Of a stretch of 64,000 bases of DNA, positions 1 through 8,122 are shown in pieces. Under the pieces are notes generated by a model. That model searched no databases, was not told the DNA's origin, and saw only the letters and a program-made list of their open reading frames with translations. The stretch is from CAVWDU01 sp963840725 (GTDB lineage Bacteria > Pseudomonadota > Gammaproteobacteria > Pseudomonadales > Halieaceae). The position numbers and the translations under genes are program-made. Numbering within the stretch: position 1 is the stretch's first letter; each line of letters opens with the position of its first letter. The stretch spans positions 62,001 through 126,000 of the forward strand of contig CAWIZY010000018.1 of NCBI GenBank assembly GCA_963840725.1, written 5' to 3'.

Positions 1-51
1 AGGCGAGCCGATGCTACACTGATCACTCGACATCCGAAGGAGACACAAGCT

Positions 52-1455
52 ATGGCAACCTTGACCTTTCACGGCGCGGCCCAGGAGGTGACGGGTTCCT
101 GTCATCAGCTGGAATCACCCGCCATAGGTCGCATTCTGCTGGACTGTGGCATGCATCAGGGGGGTGATGCCGTCGAGCGCATCGGCGAGGAGTCATTTCC
201 CTTCGACCCGGCAAGCATCGATGCCGTAGTGTTGTCTCACGCTCATCTGGATCATTGTGGACTGTTGCCCAAGCTGGTGCGTGAGGGCTTCACCGGCCGT
301 GTCATCTGCACCCGGGCCACTGCAGCGTTGCTGCAGGTGATGCTCGAGGATGCGGTGGGGCTTTACCTGCGTGATCTGGAGCGCACTAACCGTCGTAATG
401 CGCGCCGTGGACGGGAACTGGTCGAAGCGGTCTATGACCAGAGCGATGTGGCCGCTGTGTTGAGCCAGTGCCAGGGGCAAAGCTATGGTGAGGAGGTCGC
501 GCTGGGGGAGGGCGGTAGCGTCACATTTCGTGATGCCGGACACATTCTCGGTTCAGCCATCACCGTGATTACCCTGCACGAGCAGGGTCGGGATAAAACA
601 CTGGTGTTCTCCGGGGACCTGGGGAAACGGGATTCGGTGTTGATGAATGATCCCGCAATACTGGAGAAAGCGGACATTGTGCTGATGGAGAGCACCTACG
701 GAGATCGGGAGCATCGCACTGAAGAGGACACCGTCGCCCAGTTGCGAGACGTGCTTCGCGAGACCTGGGCCAACGGCGGCAGTGTCATGATTCCGGCTTT
801 TGCTGTCGGTAGAACCCAGGAGATTCTGTTTCATCTGGGCTGCCTGCATCACCGGGGCGAACTCGATCACTGGCAGGTGTTTCTGGACAGTCCCATGGCT
901 ATTGCCGTCACCCGTATCTACGATCACTGGCTCAAGCTGCTCGACAGCAGCGACATCAGGCAACTCAGCGATGCCCACAAGACATCTCTCGAAAACTTCC
1001 TGCCGACGCTGAATCTTACTCAGGATACCGAGGCATCGATGGCGATCAACCGAATCAAGGGGGGCGCCATCATTATCGCTGGCAGTGGTATGTGTACAGG
1101 TGGGCGTATTCGTCACCATCTCAAACAGCGTATCTGGGACAGCCGCAATACACTCATTTTCACCGGGTATCAGGCTCAGGGCACGCTGGGTCGGGCGATA
1201 GTCGACGGAGCCAGGCAGATTAAGCTGTTTGGGGACGAATACGCGGTCAAATCACGGGTGGAGACGCTGGGTGGATTTTCGGCCCACGCCGGACAGTCCG
1301 GCTTGGTCGACTGGGTGAGCCGGTTTCAACCCGCCCCGCGAGTGGTGCTGGTGCACGGCGAGCCCCGTGCCCAGGATGCCTTGGCCGAGCTACTCTGGGA
1401 GCAGCAGGAGCTGTCGGTAGAGATTCCCGCGCGCGGGCAAAGCCTCGTGTTCTGA
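52..1455 (+). CDS. MBL-fold / beta-CASP RNA-processing nuclease
   Basis: A 467-residue metallo-beta-lactamase-fold hydrolase of the beta-CASP/RMMBL group, whose members cleave RNA in the cytoplasm with two zinc ions. The zinc motif HAHLDH is at residues 63-68. A DAGHILGSA segment follows near 160, and FSGDLGKRD near 190. The beta-CASP insert lies in the middle, and the C-terminal RMMBL part carries GGFSAHAGQ. Length and motif order are normal for the family. AAGGAG lies 8 bases before the ATG, which supports the start. It appears to be a single-gene unit with no linked partner. Family assignment is firm; the RNA substrate is unknown, and a broader phosphodiesterase role cannot be excluded. 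Confidence 0.93.
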   Translation: MATLTFHGAAQEVTGSCHQLESPAIGRILLDCGMHQGGDAVERIGEESFPFDPASIDAVVLSHAHLDHCGLLPKLVREGFTGRVICTRATAALLQVMLEDAVGLYLRDLERTNRRNARRGRELVEAVYDQSDVAAVLSQCQGQSYGEEVALGEGGSVTFRDAGHILGSAITVITLHEQGRDKTLVFSGDLGKRDSVLMNDPAILEKADIVLMESTYGDREHRTEEDTVAQLRDVLRETWANGGSVMIPAFAVGRTQEILFHLGCLHHRGELDHWQVFLDSPMAIAVTRIYDHWLKLLDSSDIRQLSDAHKTSLENFLPTLNLTQDTEASMAINRIKGGAIIIAGSGMCTGGRIRHHLKQRIWDSRNTLIFTGYQAQGTLGRAIVDGARQIKLFGDEYAVKSRVETLGGFSAHAGQSGLVDWVSRFQPAPRVVLVHGEPRAQDALAELLWEQQELSVEIPARGQSLVF

Positions 1456-1600
1456 CCGTCGGCCACGGCAACAACAGTTGCGCGACAGCGCTGGTCGCAC
1501 TTGCGTCGAGGAACAGGCCTCTCTATGGTTGCGCTCTCAGTGTGTGACTGGTGCGGGCTAGGGTCCCCCCAGCGCCACGGTTTTGACCCGGAGTGCTCCA

Positions 1601-2218
1601 TTGGAATCCACAGCGATCTTCGTCTTCACGGTATTCGGACTTGCCGCCAGCAGCTTTGTCGCCACCAATCTGGATAACCTGTTGCTGCTGGTTGCACTGC
1701 AGGGCAGTCATCCGGGCCGACGACTGGCGGTGCAACTGGGCTTTCTCAGTGCGGCTGTCCTGTTGTTACTGTTCGCCGCCCTGGGGCTTCTCCTGGGTCA
1801 GGTGCTGGATCCTGCATGGCTTGGTTACCTGGGCCTGGTGCCGCTGCTGCTGGGCTGCCGAATGCTGTACCTGGCCTGGAGCAGCAAACACCGGCCGGCG
1901 GATACAGTCCAGAGCCTGTCGGCCTTTGGTGGCAGCAGTGTCTGGTTGGCGACACTGGCGCTGATGTTGAGCAACAGCGGCGACAGTCTCGCCGTTCTTC
2001 TGCCGCTGCTCGCCGAGACAGGCAAGCCGGCGCACTGGCTGTTGATGTTGTCCTACCTGTTAATGGCCTTGCTGTGGTCCGGGCTTTCCCTGTTACTGGT
2101 CAGTCATCGGGGTATGTTGAGCTACATTGAACGCTATGGCGAAAAATTGGTGCCATGGATTATGATCGGGGTCGGTTGTTATATCCTGCTCGATACGTCT
2201 ACCGATACCCTGTTTTAA
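1601..2218 (+). CDS. CadD-like cadmium resistance/permease family membrane protein
   Basis: A small integral membrane protein of about 205 residues with five or six hydrophobic helices. The helix opening FVATNLDNLLLLVAL and the central SNSGDSLAVLLPLLAE resemble the paired acidic/Asn motifs of the CadD cadmium-resistance transporter family. I infer a cation or small-solute exporter; the substrate is not shown by the sequence. I chose the TTG at 1601 because a GGAG lies 7 bases upstream; an in-frame TTG at 1583 has no good ribosome site. It stands alone downstream of the beta-CASP gene after a 145-base gap. No metal regulator is adjacent, so a true cadmium role is only a guess. Confidence 0.72.
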   Translation: MESTAIFVFTVFGLAASSFVATNLDNLLLLVALQGSHPGRRLAVQLGFLSAAVLLLLFAALGLLLGQVLDPAWLGYLGLVPLLLGCRMLYLAWSSKHRPADTVQSLSAFGGSSVWLATLALMLSNSGDSLAVLLPLLAETGKPAHWLLMLSYLLMALLWSGLSLLLVSHRGMLSYIERYGEKLVPWIMIGVGCYILLDTSTDTLF

Positions 2219-2401
2219 CCGGGCGGTGAGGGTACGGAAAAGAGCAGGGCCACGATTACGGCCAGGCCTGTGGAGAGCATCCGGCCTGTTGCCAAGTTTG
2301 CAAATTGTCCAGTTTACGACCTCCTCCTCCCCCGCCTACGGGTGAACTCTGGCCCGGATTGCGGGTCTAGGGAGGGTCGATCGCGAAAGAGAAGCCGAAC
2401 C

Positions 2402-2995
2402 ATGAAACGAGTATTGCTGAGTATTTTCCTGTTGGTTGCCCCCCCGGCAATGGCTGAGCAGGCTGTCGCCATGTTTGCAGGCGGCTGCTTCTGGTGCATG
2501 GAGTCTGCCTATCAGGAGCACGATGGTGTCCTGGATGTGATTTCAGGTTTTACCGGCGGCAGTATGAAAAACCCTACCTATTCGGGTAATCATCGTGGCC
2601 ACTTCGAGGCTGTAGAGGTTACCTACGATCCGGCTGTCATCAGTTATGCAGAGTTGGTGGACCTGTTCTGGGTCAACATTGACCCCTTGGACAACAAGGG
2701 CCAATTTTGTGACAAGGGTTTCAGCTACCGCAGCGCCCTGTTTCCGGCTACTACGCAAGAGCGCGAGATTGCAGAAAACACCTTGGCCAAAATCGCCGAA
2801 CGCTTTCCTGGCAAGACAGTCCATACCGAGATCCGCGATGCGGGGAAGTTCTGGCCGGTGGAGGACTACCACCAGGACTATTATCTGAAGAACCCGGTCC
2901 GCTACAAGTATTACCGCTGGAACTGCGGCCGGGATCAGCGTCTCGATAGCCTTTGGGGTGACGCGGCCCGCGGCGGCGCCGAGGGCCACAAGTAG
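2402..2995 (+). CDS. msrA: exported peptide methionine-S-sulfoxide reductase
   Basis: MsrA reduces methionine-S-sulfoxide in oxidised proteins. The catalytic signature GGCFWCMESAY is at residues 27-37 with the nucleophile Cys29, and a likely resolving cysteine lies near the end in YRWNCGRD. The protein opens with a clear signal peptide (MKRVLLSIFLLVAPPAMA, cut before EQ), so this copy should work in the periplasm. I chose the ATG at 2402 because it begins the signal peptide. The frame is open upstream to 2270, but that stretch looks non-coding. The length of 197 residues is typical. No MsrB or thioredoxin-like partner is adjacent, so the electron donor is not apparent. A periplasmic MsrA is less common than a cytosolic one. 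Confidence 0.93.
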   Translation: MKRVLLSIFLLVAPPAMAEQAVAMFAGGCFWCMESAYQEHDGVLDVISGFTGGSMKNPTYSGNHRGHFEAVEVTYDPAVISYAELVDLFWVNIDPLDNKGQFCDKGFSYRSALFPATTQEREIAENTLAKIAERFPGKTVHTEIRDAGKFWPVEDYHQDYYLKNPVRYKYYRWNCGRDQRLDSLWGDAARGGAEGHK

Positions 2996-3033
2996 CTCTT
3001 CGCCCCTTAGCCTGACACCACGGAGGTTAATCC

Positions 3034-3207
3034 ATGCCTGCCAGTGCCTGCCTCGACTACGAAAATCAACAGCCTGCCAGCCTGCGTAAGCTGGAGTTCC
3101 TGGAGTTCCTGGAGTTCCTGGAGTTCCTGGAGTTCCGGGAGGGGCGGCGGGCAGACTTATCCGTGTTTTTCGCGCGGGCCGGGCGCCGCAAAGCGCGGCG
3201 GCGCTAG
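3034..3207 (+). CDS. small ORF with five tandem LEF repeats
   Basis: A 57-codon open frame starting ATG at 3034, 7 bases after a good GGAGG (3022-3026). The product begins MPASACLDYENQQPASLRK. It then holds five exact Leu-Glu-Phe repeats from a 9-base tandem repeat, and ends in a very basic tail (GRRKARRR). I recognise no family. The ribosome site and the frame-preserving repeat argue for translation. Short length, biased composition and lack of a known domain argue against. It ends 5 bases before the AlkB-like start, so it could be a leader peptide for that gene by translational coupling. Other reading: a non-coding repeat expansion that happens to be open. Confidence 0.4.
   Translation: MPASACLDYENQQPASLRKLEFLEFLEFLEFLEFREGRRADLSVFFARAGRRKARRR
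3091..3135 (+). repeat. 9-bp tandem repeat, five perfect copies
   Basis: CTGGAGTTC is repeated five times without mismatch from 3091 to 3135. The unit is a multiple of three, so copy-number change would keep the small ORF at 3034-3207 in frame and would add or remove LEF triplets. Perfect identity suggests recent slippage expansion. Confidence 0.95.
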
Positions 3208-3212
3208 GGATT

Positions 3213-3854
3213 TTGGCAGACCTTTTCGAACATGACGGGCCTCAGCAGTTTACACTGCCAGACGCCGATCTCATGCTGTTTGAGGCCACCGACATTGGCG
3301 CGGTCAATGCCGGTGCCAGTGAGCCGGGCTATGATCACTGGCTGAATTGGTTTGTGGAACAAACACCCTGGCGCTCTGAGGAAATCACGCTATTTGGCAA
3401 GCGCTACCTGCAGCCGCGTCTGACGGCCTGGTATGGCGATTCGGGCTGTGGTTATCGCTATTCCGGGCTCGCAATGGAGCCCTTGCCCTGGACTGGCCCC
3501 TTGTTGCAGATAAAACAAAAACTGGAGAGCCTGTGTGAGAGTCGTTTCAACTCGGTGTTGTTGAATTATTATCGCGATCAGAATGACAGCATGGGTATGC
3601 ATAGCGACGACGAACGGGAACTGGGACCCGAACCCGTCATAGCCTCATTGAGTCTGGGTGCTACTCGTACGCTGGCCTTCAGGCACAAACACCGACGTGA
3701 TGTGGGGGTGCTCAAATTGTCCTTGCAAGACGGCAGTGTTCTGTTGATGCGCGGCCGCACCCAGGCCTGTTGGAAGCATGGGATCGCCAAAGAGCGGCAG
3801 CCTTGTGGCCCGCGGGTCAATCTCACCTTTCGTCAGGTGCTGACTGGAGACTGA
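3213..3854 (+). CDS. AlkB-like 2-oxoglutarate/Fe(II) dioxygenase (DNA repair)
   Basis: A 213-residue AlkB-family dioxygenase, expected to remove methyl groups from alkylated bases by iron- and 2-oxoglutarate-dependent oxidation. The iron ligands read as H130 and D132 in MHSDDE and H189 in WKHG. The 2-oxoglutarate signature RVNLTFR is at residues 201-207. Substrate-lid and nucleotide-recognition segments (LNYYRDQNDSMG) are present. It is closest to the short AlkB/ALKBH2-3-like group. The start is a TTG at 3213 with AGGGA close upstream; the next in-frame start is the ATG at 3273, which would trim 20 residues. The LEF-repeat ORF ends just before it. Confidence 0.88.
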   Translation: MADLFEHDGPQQFTLPDADLMLFEATDIGAVNAGASEPGYDHWLNWFVEQTPWRSEEITLFGKRYLQPRLTAWYGDSGCGYRYSGLAMEPLPWTGPLLQIKQKLESLCESRFNSVLLNYYRDQNDSMGMHSDDERELGPEPVIASLSLGATRTLAFRHKHRRDVGVLKLSLQDGSVLLMRGRTQACWKHGIAKERQPCGPRVNLTFRQVLTGD

Positions 3855-3886
3855 TCACAAGCACTTGCTGCCAGGCAGTCACCAGG

Positions 3887-5425
3887 TCAGTAGCTGTAAG
3901 AGGATTGCAGGCCCAGTGGAATTCCCAGGGACCAGTACGCCATCAGGAACAGCGTCCACAACACCAGAAACGTCACACTGTAGGGCAGCATCATGGCGGT
4001 CACCGTGCCGATGCCTGTGGACTTGATGTAGCGCTGACAGTAGACCACTACCAATGGGAAGTACGGCATCAGCGGGGTGATGATGTTAGTGGTGGAGTCG
4101 CCGACCCGGTAGGCCGCCTGGGTGAGGTCAGGTGAGATGCCCAGTTCCATCAGCATGGGTACGAAGATGGGCGACAGCAGCGCCCATTTGGCTGAGGCCG
4201 AACCCACGAACAGGTTGAGCACTCCCGTCAGTACAATAATCCCCGTTATCGTCAGACCCCCCGAGAGTCCCAGTGCCTTGAGCCCCGCCGCGCCCTTGAG
4301 TGCCAGCAGCACACCGAGATTGGACTGACTGAAGGCGAAAATGAACTGGGCAATAAAAAACATGATCACCAGATAGTAGGCCATGCTTTCCATGGACTTG
4401 GTCATGCCGTTAATAATGTCCCTGGAGCTGGTCACAGTGCCGGCGTTAATCCCGTAGACCACAGCCGGCAACAGGAACAGCACGAAGATCAGAGAGACAA
4501 TGGAGCCCATCAGTGGTGCGCCCAATTCCGTCAACGATCCTCCACTCCCGCGCCAGGCTGAGGTCTCTGGCCAGGCAGTCGCTATCAATACCAGAACAGC
4601 GGCCAGCATCGCCCAAAGGGCAGCACGCAGTCCACGGCGCTCATGGGGCTCCAGAGGTTCCATGCTCGGCAAATCTCGCAGATTGTCGTCCAGTTTGCTG
4701 TTGCGCAGGCGAGGCTCCACCACTTTGTCGGTCAGAAACCAGCCCACGGTGATAATCAGTAGCGATGATGAGGCGGTGAAGAAATAGTTGTTGAGCGGGT
4801 TCAGCGTGATGGCCGGGTCCATGATCTGCGCGCCGGATTGTGAGATACCCTGCAGCATCGGGTCGATCGCGGAGGGGATAAAATTCGCCGAAAAACCACC
4901 GGAAACGCCGGCAAAGGCGGCGGCTATGCCGGCGAGGGGATGGCGTCCTGCGGCGTAGAAGATAACCCCTCCCAATGGAATGACCAGGACGTAGCCTGCG
5001 TCGGCCGCCGTATGGCTGATGATGCCCACCAGTATCAGCATGGGGGTGAGTAGCCAGCGAGCGGTAACGCTCATTAGCGAACGCAGACCCGCATTGATAA
5101 AGCCGGTGTGCTCCGCGACACCGATGCCCAGCATCGCGACCAGCACCACACCGATAGGGTGAAAATGTGCAAAGTTTTTCACCATTGAGGAGAAGAACAG
5201 CGCCATTGAAGTTCCGGACAACTGGTTTACCACCACCAGCGCATCACCGTTGCGGGGGTCGGTCACGCCCCAGTCAAACCAGGAAAAAATAAACGAGAGA
5301 ATCCACACGATAACCAGCAGGGCAATAAAAAGTATCGCCGGATCTGGCAACTTATTGCCGACACGCTCCACCGTGGCCAATGCGCGCTCGGTAAATCCGC
5401 CTCTGCTTTCCTCAGCCCCGTGCAT
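3887..5425 (-). CDS. AbgT-family transporter
   Basis: A 512-residue polytopic membrane protein matching the AbgT family (p-aminobenzoyl-glutamate importers and related antimetabolite exporters). It has an N-terminal cytosolic segment, a first helix from PDPAILFIALLVIVW, and re-entrant-type motifs such as SHTAADAGYVLVIPLG and GSASAKWALLSPIFVP that are characteristic of the family. The length equals that of E. coli AbgT. It lies 114 bases downstream of paaX on the same strand, so it may be co-transcribed with the regulator. In this setting an aryl-amide or aromatic substrate is plausible, but that is inference. A drug efflux role is the main alternative. Confidence 0.93.
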   Translation of the reverse strand: MHGAEESRGGFTERALATVERVGNKLPDPAILFIALLVIVWILSFIFSWFDWGVTDPRNGDALVVVNQLSGTSMALFFSSMVKNFAHFHPIGVVLVAMLGIGVAEHTGFINAGLRSLMSVTARWLLTPMLILVGIISHTAADAGYVLVIPLGGVIFYAAGRHPLAGIAAAFAGVSGGFSANFIPSAIDPMLQGISQSGAQIMDPAITLNPLNNYFFTASSSLLIITVGWFLTDKVVEPRLRNSKLDDNLRDLPSMEPLEPHERRGLRAALWAMLAAVLVLIATAWPETSAWRGSGGSLTELGAPLMGSIVSLIFVLFLLPAVVYGINAGTVTSSRDIINGMTKSMESMAYYLVIMFFIAQFIFAFSQSNLGVLLALKGAAGLKALGLSGGLTITGIIVLTGVLNLFVGSASAKWALLSPIFVPMLMELGISPDLTQAAYRVGDSTTNIITPLMPYFPLVVVYCQRYIKSTGIGTVTAMMLPYSVTFLVLWTLFLMAYWSLGIPLGLQSSYSY

Positions 5426-5539
5426 TTTTCAGTCCCCTTGTTATTGTTGCGGTCACCGTATCCGCTGGCACCGTCGCTCTGCAGTCTACTGGTGCTCCGG
5501 CCCGGGAACAACTGCCGCTGTAGCGCAGCCACAAACCTG

Positions 5540-6463
5540 CTAGGGCGAGGGTGAAAAGCGCTGCCAGAATTCCGTCAGCGGGGCGGGCATGGGGCCATTG
5601 CCGCTCTCCAGTTCGCTCACGATGTAGTTCACCGAGGGGTCTGCCAATTCGGTGTAGGTCGCTCCCGTGGCCTGCATGGCCTCGGCACCGGGCCAGGCCG
5701 GGGGTAGCAGGGCTTCGGGCAATGGTGGGTCCTGTAGCAGTACCCGGCGATAGTCGTGGATGAGAAGAGTGCGGGCGATAAAGGCAGAGGGGGGTGAGGG
5801 TTCGCCTGCCTTTTGTAGCCACTTCATCAATGGTGCATAACGGTCCTGGAACTCCCGATAGCGTTGTGCCACTTCGGCCAACTTCCAGTTGTCATGCACC
5901 AGTGTGCGCACCGCCTGCCGCGAACTCAGGCTCGGCATATCGGCCTCCATGACAATCACCCGATCTCTGGCATCGAATTCATCCAGCGTTTCAGTGAGCT
6001 CCGGCCCGACCTGTCCGGGCTTGGCAAAGGTGCCGGCAGCGATAGTGCGATAGCCCTGCCAAAACAAACTGCGTCGGAAGCGCTCCCGGTGTTCTTCGGC
6101 CACATTCTGCGGGATGAGTAACTGCCATCGACCATCCCAGGCGGGCGTATTAATGCTGTAAATGCGCCGCGCTGCCCGGGCGTATTCGTGACTGCCATAG
6201 GGTGTGAAGCGGTAGTAGCTTCGGCGGCCCACTCGCTCGGACTGCAGCCAGCCTTCCTTGACCAGGCGGAACACCGAGGTTCTCACCAGGCGCTCACTGA
6301 TGCCCAGCGGCTGCAGGCAGCGCACCAGACTACCCAGCCATATGGTGTCGCCGTGTTGTGATACAACATCACCGAACAGGGTGATAATTAAGGAATTAGT
6401 TCGCAGCGGCCTTCGACTGGAGAAGTCCTCTATAAGTCGGGCTACTGCCCTTGGGTGGGACAC
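5540..6463 (-). CDS. paaX: PaaX-type phenylacetyl-CoA-responsive repressor
   Basis: A 307-residue regulator with the PaaX architecture. There is an N-terminal winged helix (RPLRTNSLIITLFGDVV through VRTSVFRLVKEGWL), a central PaaX-like domain, and the conserved C-terminal region including AFIARTLLIHDYRRVLLQDP. Known family members repress paa genes and release DNA on binding phenylacetyl-CoA. It reads from a GTG start at 6463, divergent from paaK, with about 220 bases between them. The AbgT transporter follows on the same strand. Its likely operators are the matching motifs before paaK and paaZ described separately. Identity is firm; the operator assignment is inference. Confidence 0.94.
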   Translation of the reverse strand: MSHPRAVARLIEDFSSRRPLRTNSLIITLFGDVVSQHGDTIWLGSLVRCLQPLGISERLVRTSVFRLVKEGWLQSERVGRRSYYRFTPYGSHEYARAARRIYSINTPAWDGRWQLLIPQNVAEEHRERFRRSLFWQGYRTIAAGTFAKPGQVGPELTETLDEFDARDRVIVMEADMPSLSSRQAVRTLVHDNWKLAEVAQRYREFQDRYAPLMKWLQKAGEPSPPSAFIARTLLIHDYRRVLLQDPPLPEALLPPAWPGAEAMQATGATYTELADPSVNYIVSELESGNGPMPAPLTEFWQRFSPSP

Positions 6464-6617
6464 ACACGTACCCTTTCTCGGCTCGCTTTTTCGGCGGTTG
6501 ATGCCGTTTTTGTAGCGGTTACTGATTGAGTCTACACCTGATCAGACCATATGACACCTGTGGCCCGGCCCGCGGTCCGAAGTTCCATCCAGGGCGAGCC
6601 AAGACGATACAAAAAAC

Positions 6618-6647
6618 TTGCTATGACTTCGTATTATGTAGTATATG
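6618..6647 (+). promoter_or_regulatory. paaK promoter with motif shared with paaZ promoter
   Basis: TTGCTA (6618-6623), an 18-base spacer and TATATG (6642-6647) form a plausible sigma-70 promoter 35 bases before the paaK ATG. Inside it is TTGCT-N10-ATTATGTA-N2-ATA, which recurs with exactly the same spacing at 16682-16709 before paaZ. I infer a shared PaaX operator/promoter element. Confidence 0.6.
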
Positions 6648-6681
6648 TGGGCGGACTGATATCAACAACACTGGAGTGGGT

Positions 6682-7989
6682 ATGAGCAATGCCAACGAGC
6701 CCTGCCTTGAACCTCTTCATGAAATCGAGACTGCCAGTCTCGATGAACTGCGCAGTCTGCAGCTTGAGCGTCTCCGAGCCAGCCTCAGGCACAGTTATGA
6801 AAATTCACCGGTATATCGGCAAAAGTTTACATCACACGGTGTGCATCCCGATGACCTGAATTCGCTTGAGGATCTGGCGAAATTTCCCTTTACCACCAAG
6901 CAGGATTTACGCGACAACTACCCCTTTGGCATGTTTGCCTTACCGATGGACAAGGTTGTCAGAGTGCACGCGTCCAGCGGTACCACTGGCAAGCCCACGG
7001 TGGTCGGTTATAGCCGTGGCGATATCGACGTCTGGGCCGACGTGGTGGCGCGTTCGATTCGCGCCGCGGGCGGCCATGCCGGTGATAAATTGCATGTTGC
7101 TTACGGGTACGGTTTGTTTACGGGTGGCCTGGGGGCTCATTACGGCGGTGAGCGCCTGGGATGCACGGTGATTCCCATGTCGGGTGGGCAGACCGAAAAG
7201 CAGGTTCAATTGATCCGCGATTTTGATCCTGACCTTATCATGGTGACGCCGTCCTATATGCTCAATATAGCCGATGAAATGGATCGCCAGGGTGTCGATA
7301 CAGCCCAATTGTCCCTGCGCGCCGGCATATTTGGCGCGGAGCCCTGGACTGACGCGATGCGCCGGGAGATGGAGCACCGCCTTAACCTCGATGCGGTCGA
7401 CATATACGGGCTCTCTGAGGTGATGGGGCCGGGGGTAGCGCAGGAGTGTCTGGCTAGCAAGGATGGCCCAACTATCTGGGAGGACCATTTTTACCCGGAG
7501 GTGATAGACCCCGTGACCGGGGAAGTGCTCGCCGATGGAGAGCCGGGAGAGCTTGTCTTCACCAGCCTTACCAAGGAGGCGATGCCGGTTATCCGGTACC
7601 GCACCCGGGACCTTACGCGACTTTTGCCCGGGTCCAGCCGGACCATGCGCCGAATGGATAAAATCACCGGGCGCAGTGACGATATGCTGATCATTCGTGG
7701 GGTCAACGTCTTTCCCACGCAGATCGAAGAGCAACTGATGTCCATTGCGACCCTGGCGCCGCACTATCTGATCGAGGTCAGTAAGCGGGGGCACCTGGAT
7801 TCAGTGCGGGTGCAAGTTGAAGCCGTGCCGGGCACGGGCAGCGAGCAGTCTGAGGAAGCCGCCAAAGCGCTGCAGCAGCGGATAAAGTCCTACATTGGAA
7901 TATCGGCGCAGGTCGACGTGCTGCAGCCTGGCGGCGTGCCGCGCTCGGAGGGCAAGGCGAAACGGGTTATTGATTCACGCAGCGATTGA
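6682..7989 (+). CDS. paaK: phenylacetate-CoA ligase
   Basis: PaaK activates phenylacetate with ATP and CoA to phenylacetyl-CoA, the committing and inducer-forming step of the pathway. The 435-residue product has the usual length. It carries the adenylate-forming P-loop HASSGTTGKPTVVGY near residues 100-114, the GLSEVMGPGVA segment, the YRTRDLTRLL hinge region and the DDMLIIRGVNVFPTQIE C-terminal signature. I chose ATG 6682 because GGAG lies 5 bases upstream and the protein then begins like known PaaK; the open frame extends to 6526. It is divergent from paaX and followed by a TonB receptor and acylase, which may feed it phenylacetate. Confidence 0.96.
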   Translation: MSNANEPCLEPLHEIETASLDELRSLQLERLRASLRHSYENSPVYRQKFTSHGVHPDDLNSLEDLAKFPFTTKQDLRDNYPFGMFALPMDKVVRVHASSGTTGKPTVVGYSRGDIDVWADVVARSIRAAGGHAGDKLHVAYGYGLFTGGLGAHYGGERLGCTVIPMSGGQTEKQVQLIRDFDPDLIMVTPSYMLNIADEMDRQGVDTAQLSLRAGIFGAEPWTDAMRREMEHRLNLDAVDIYGLSEVMGPGVAQECLASKDGPTIWEDHFYPEVIDPVTGEVLADGEPGELVFTSLTKEAMPVIRYRTRDLTRLLPGSSRTMRRMDKITGRSDDMLIIRGVNVFPTQIEEQLMSIATLAPHYLIEVSKRGHLDSVRVQVEAVPGTGSEQSEEAAKALQQRIKSYIGISAQVDVLQPGGVPRSEGKAKRVIDSRSD

Positions 7990-8122
7990 GTTATCTGGAT
8001 GGTGGCGCTGGCTTGGTAAAAGCCCTGCCGCCGGTTCTGGCCAATAGGCTTCACACCACACCGCAGTGCAGGCTTGCCTCCCGAGGCGACCCTGACCATA
8101 ACGCTAAATAAGGGAGAGTCCC

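Noticed and set aside
2270..2401. N-terminal extension of MsrA to an earlier start
   Set aside because: The extension would bury a clear signal peptide and has no ribosome site; ATG 2402 is better.
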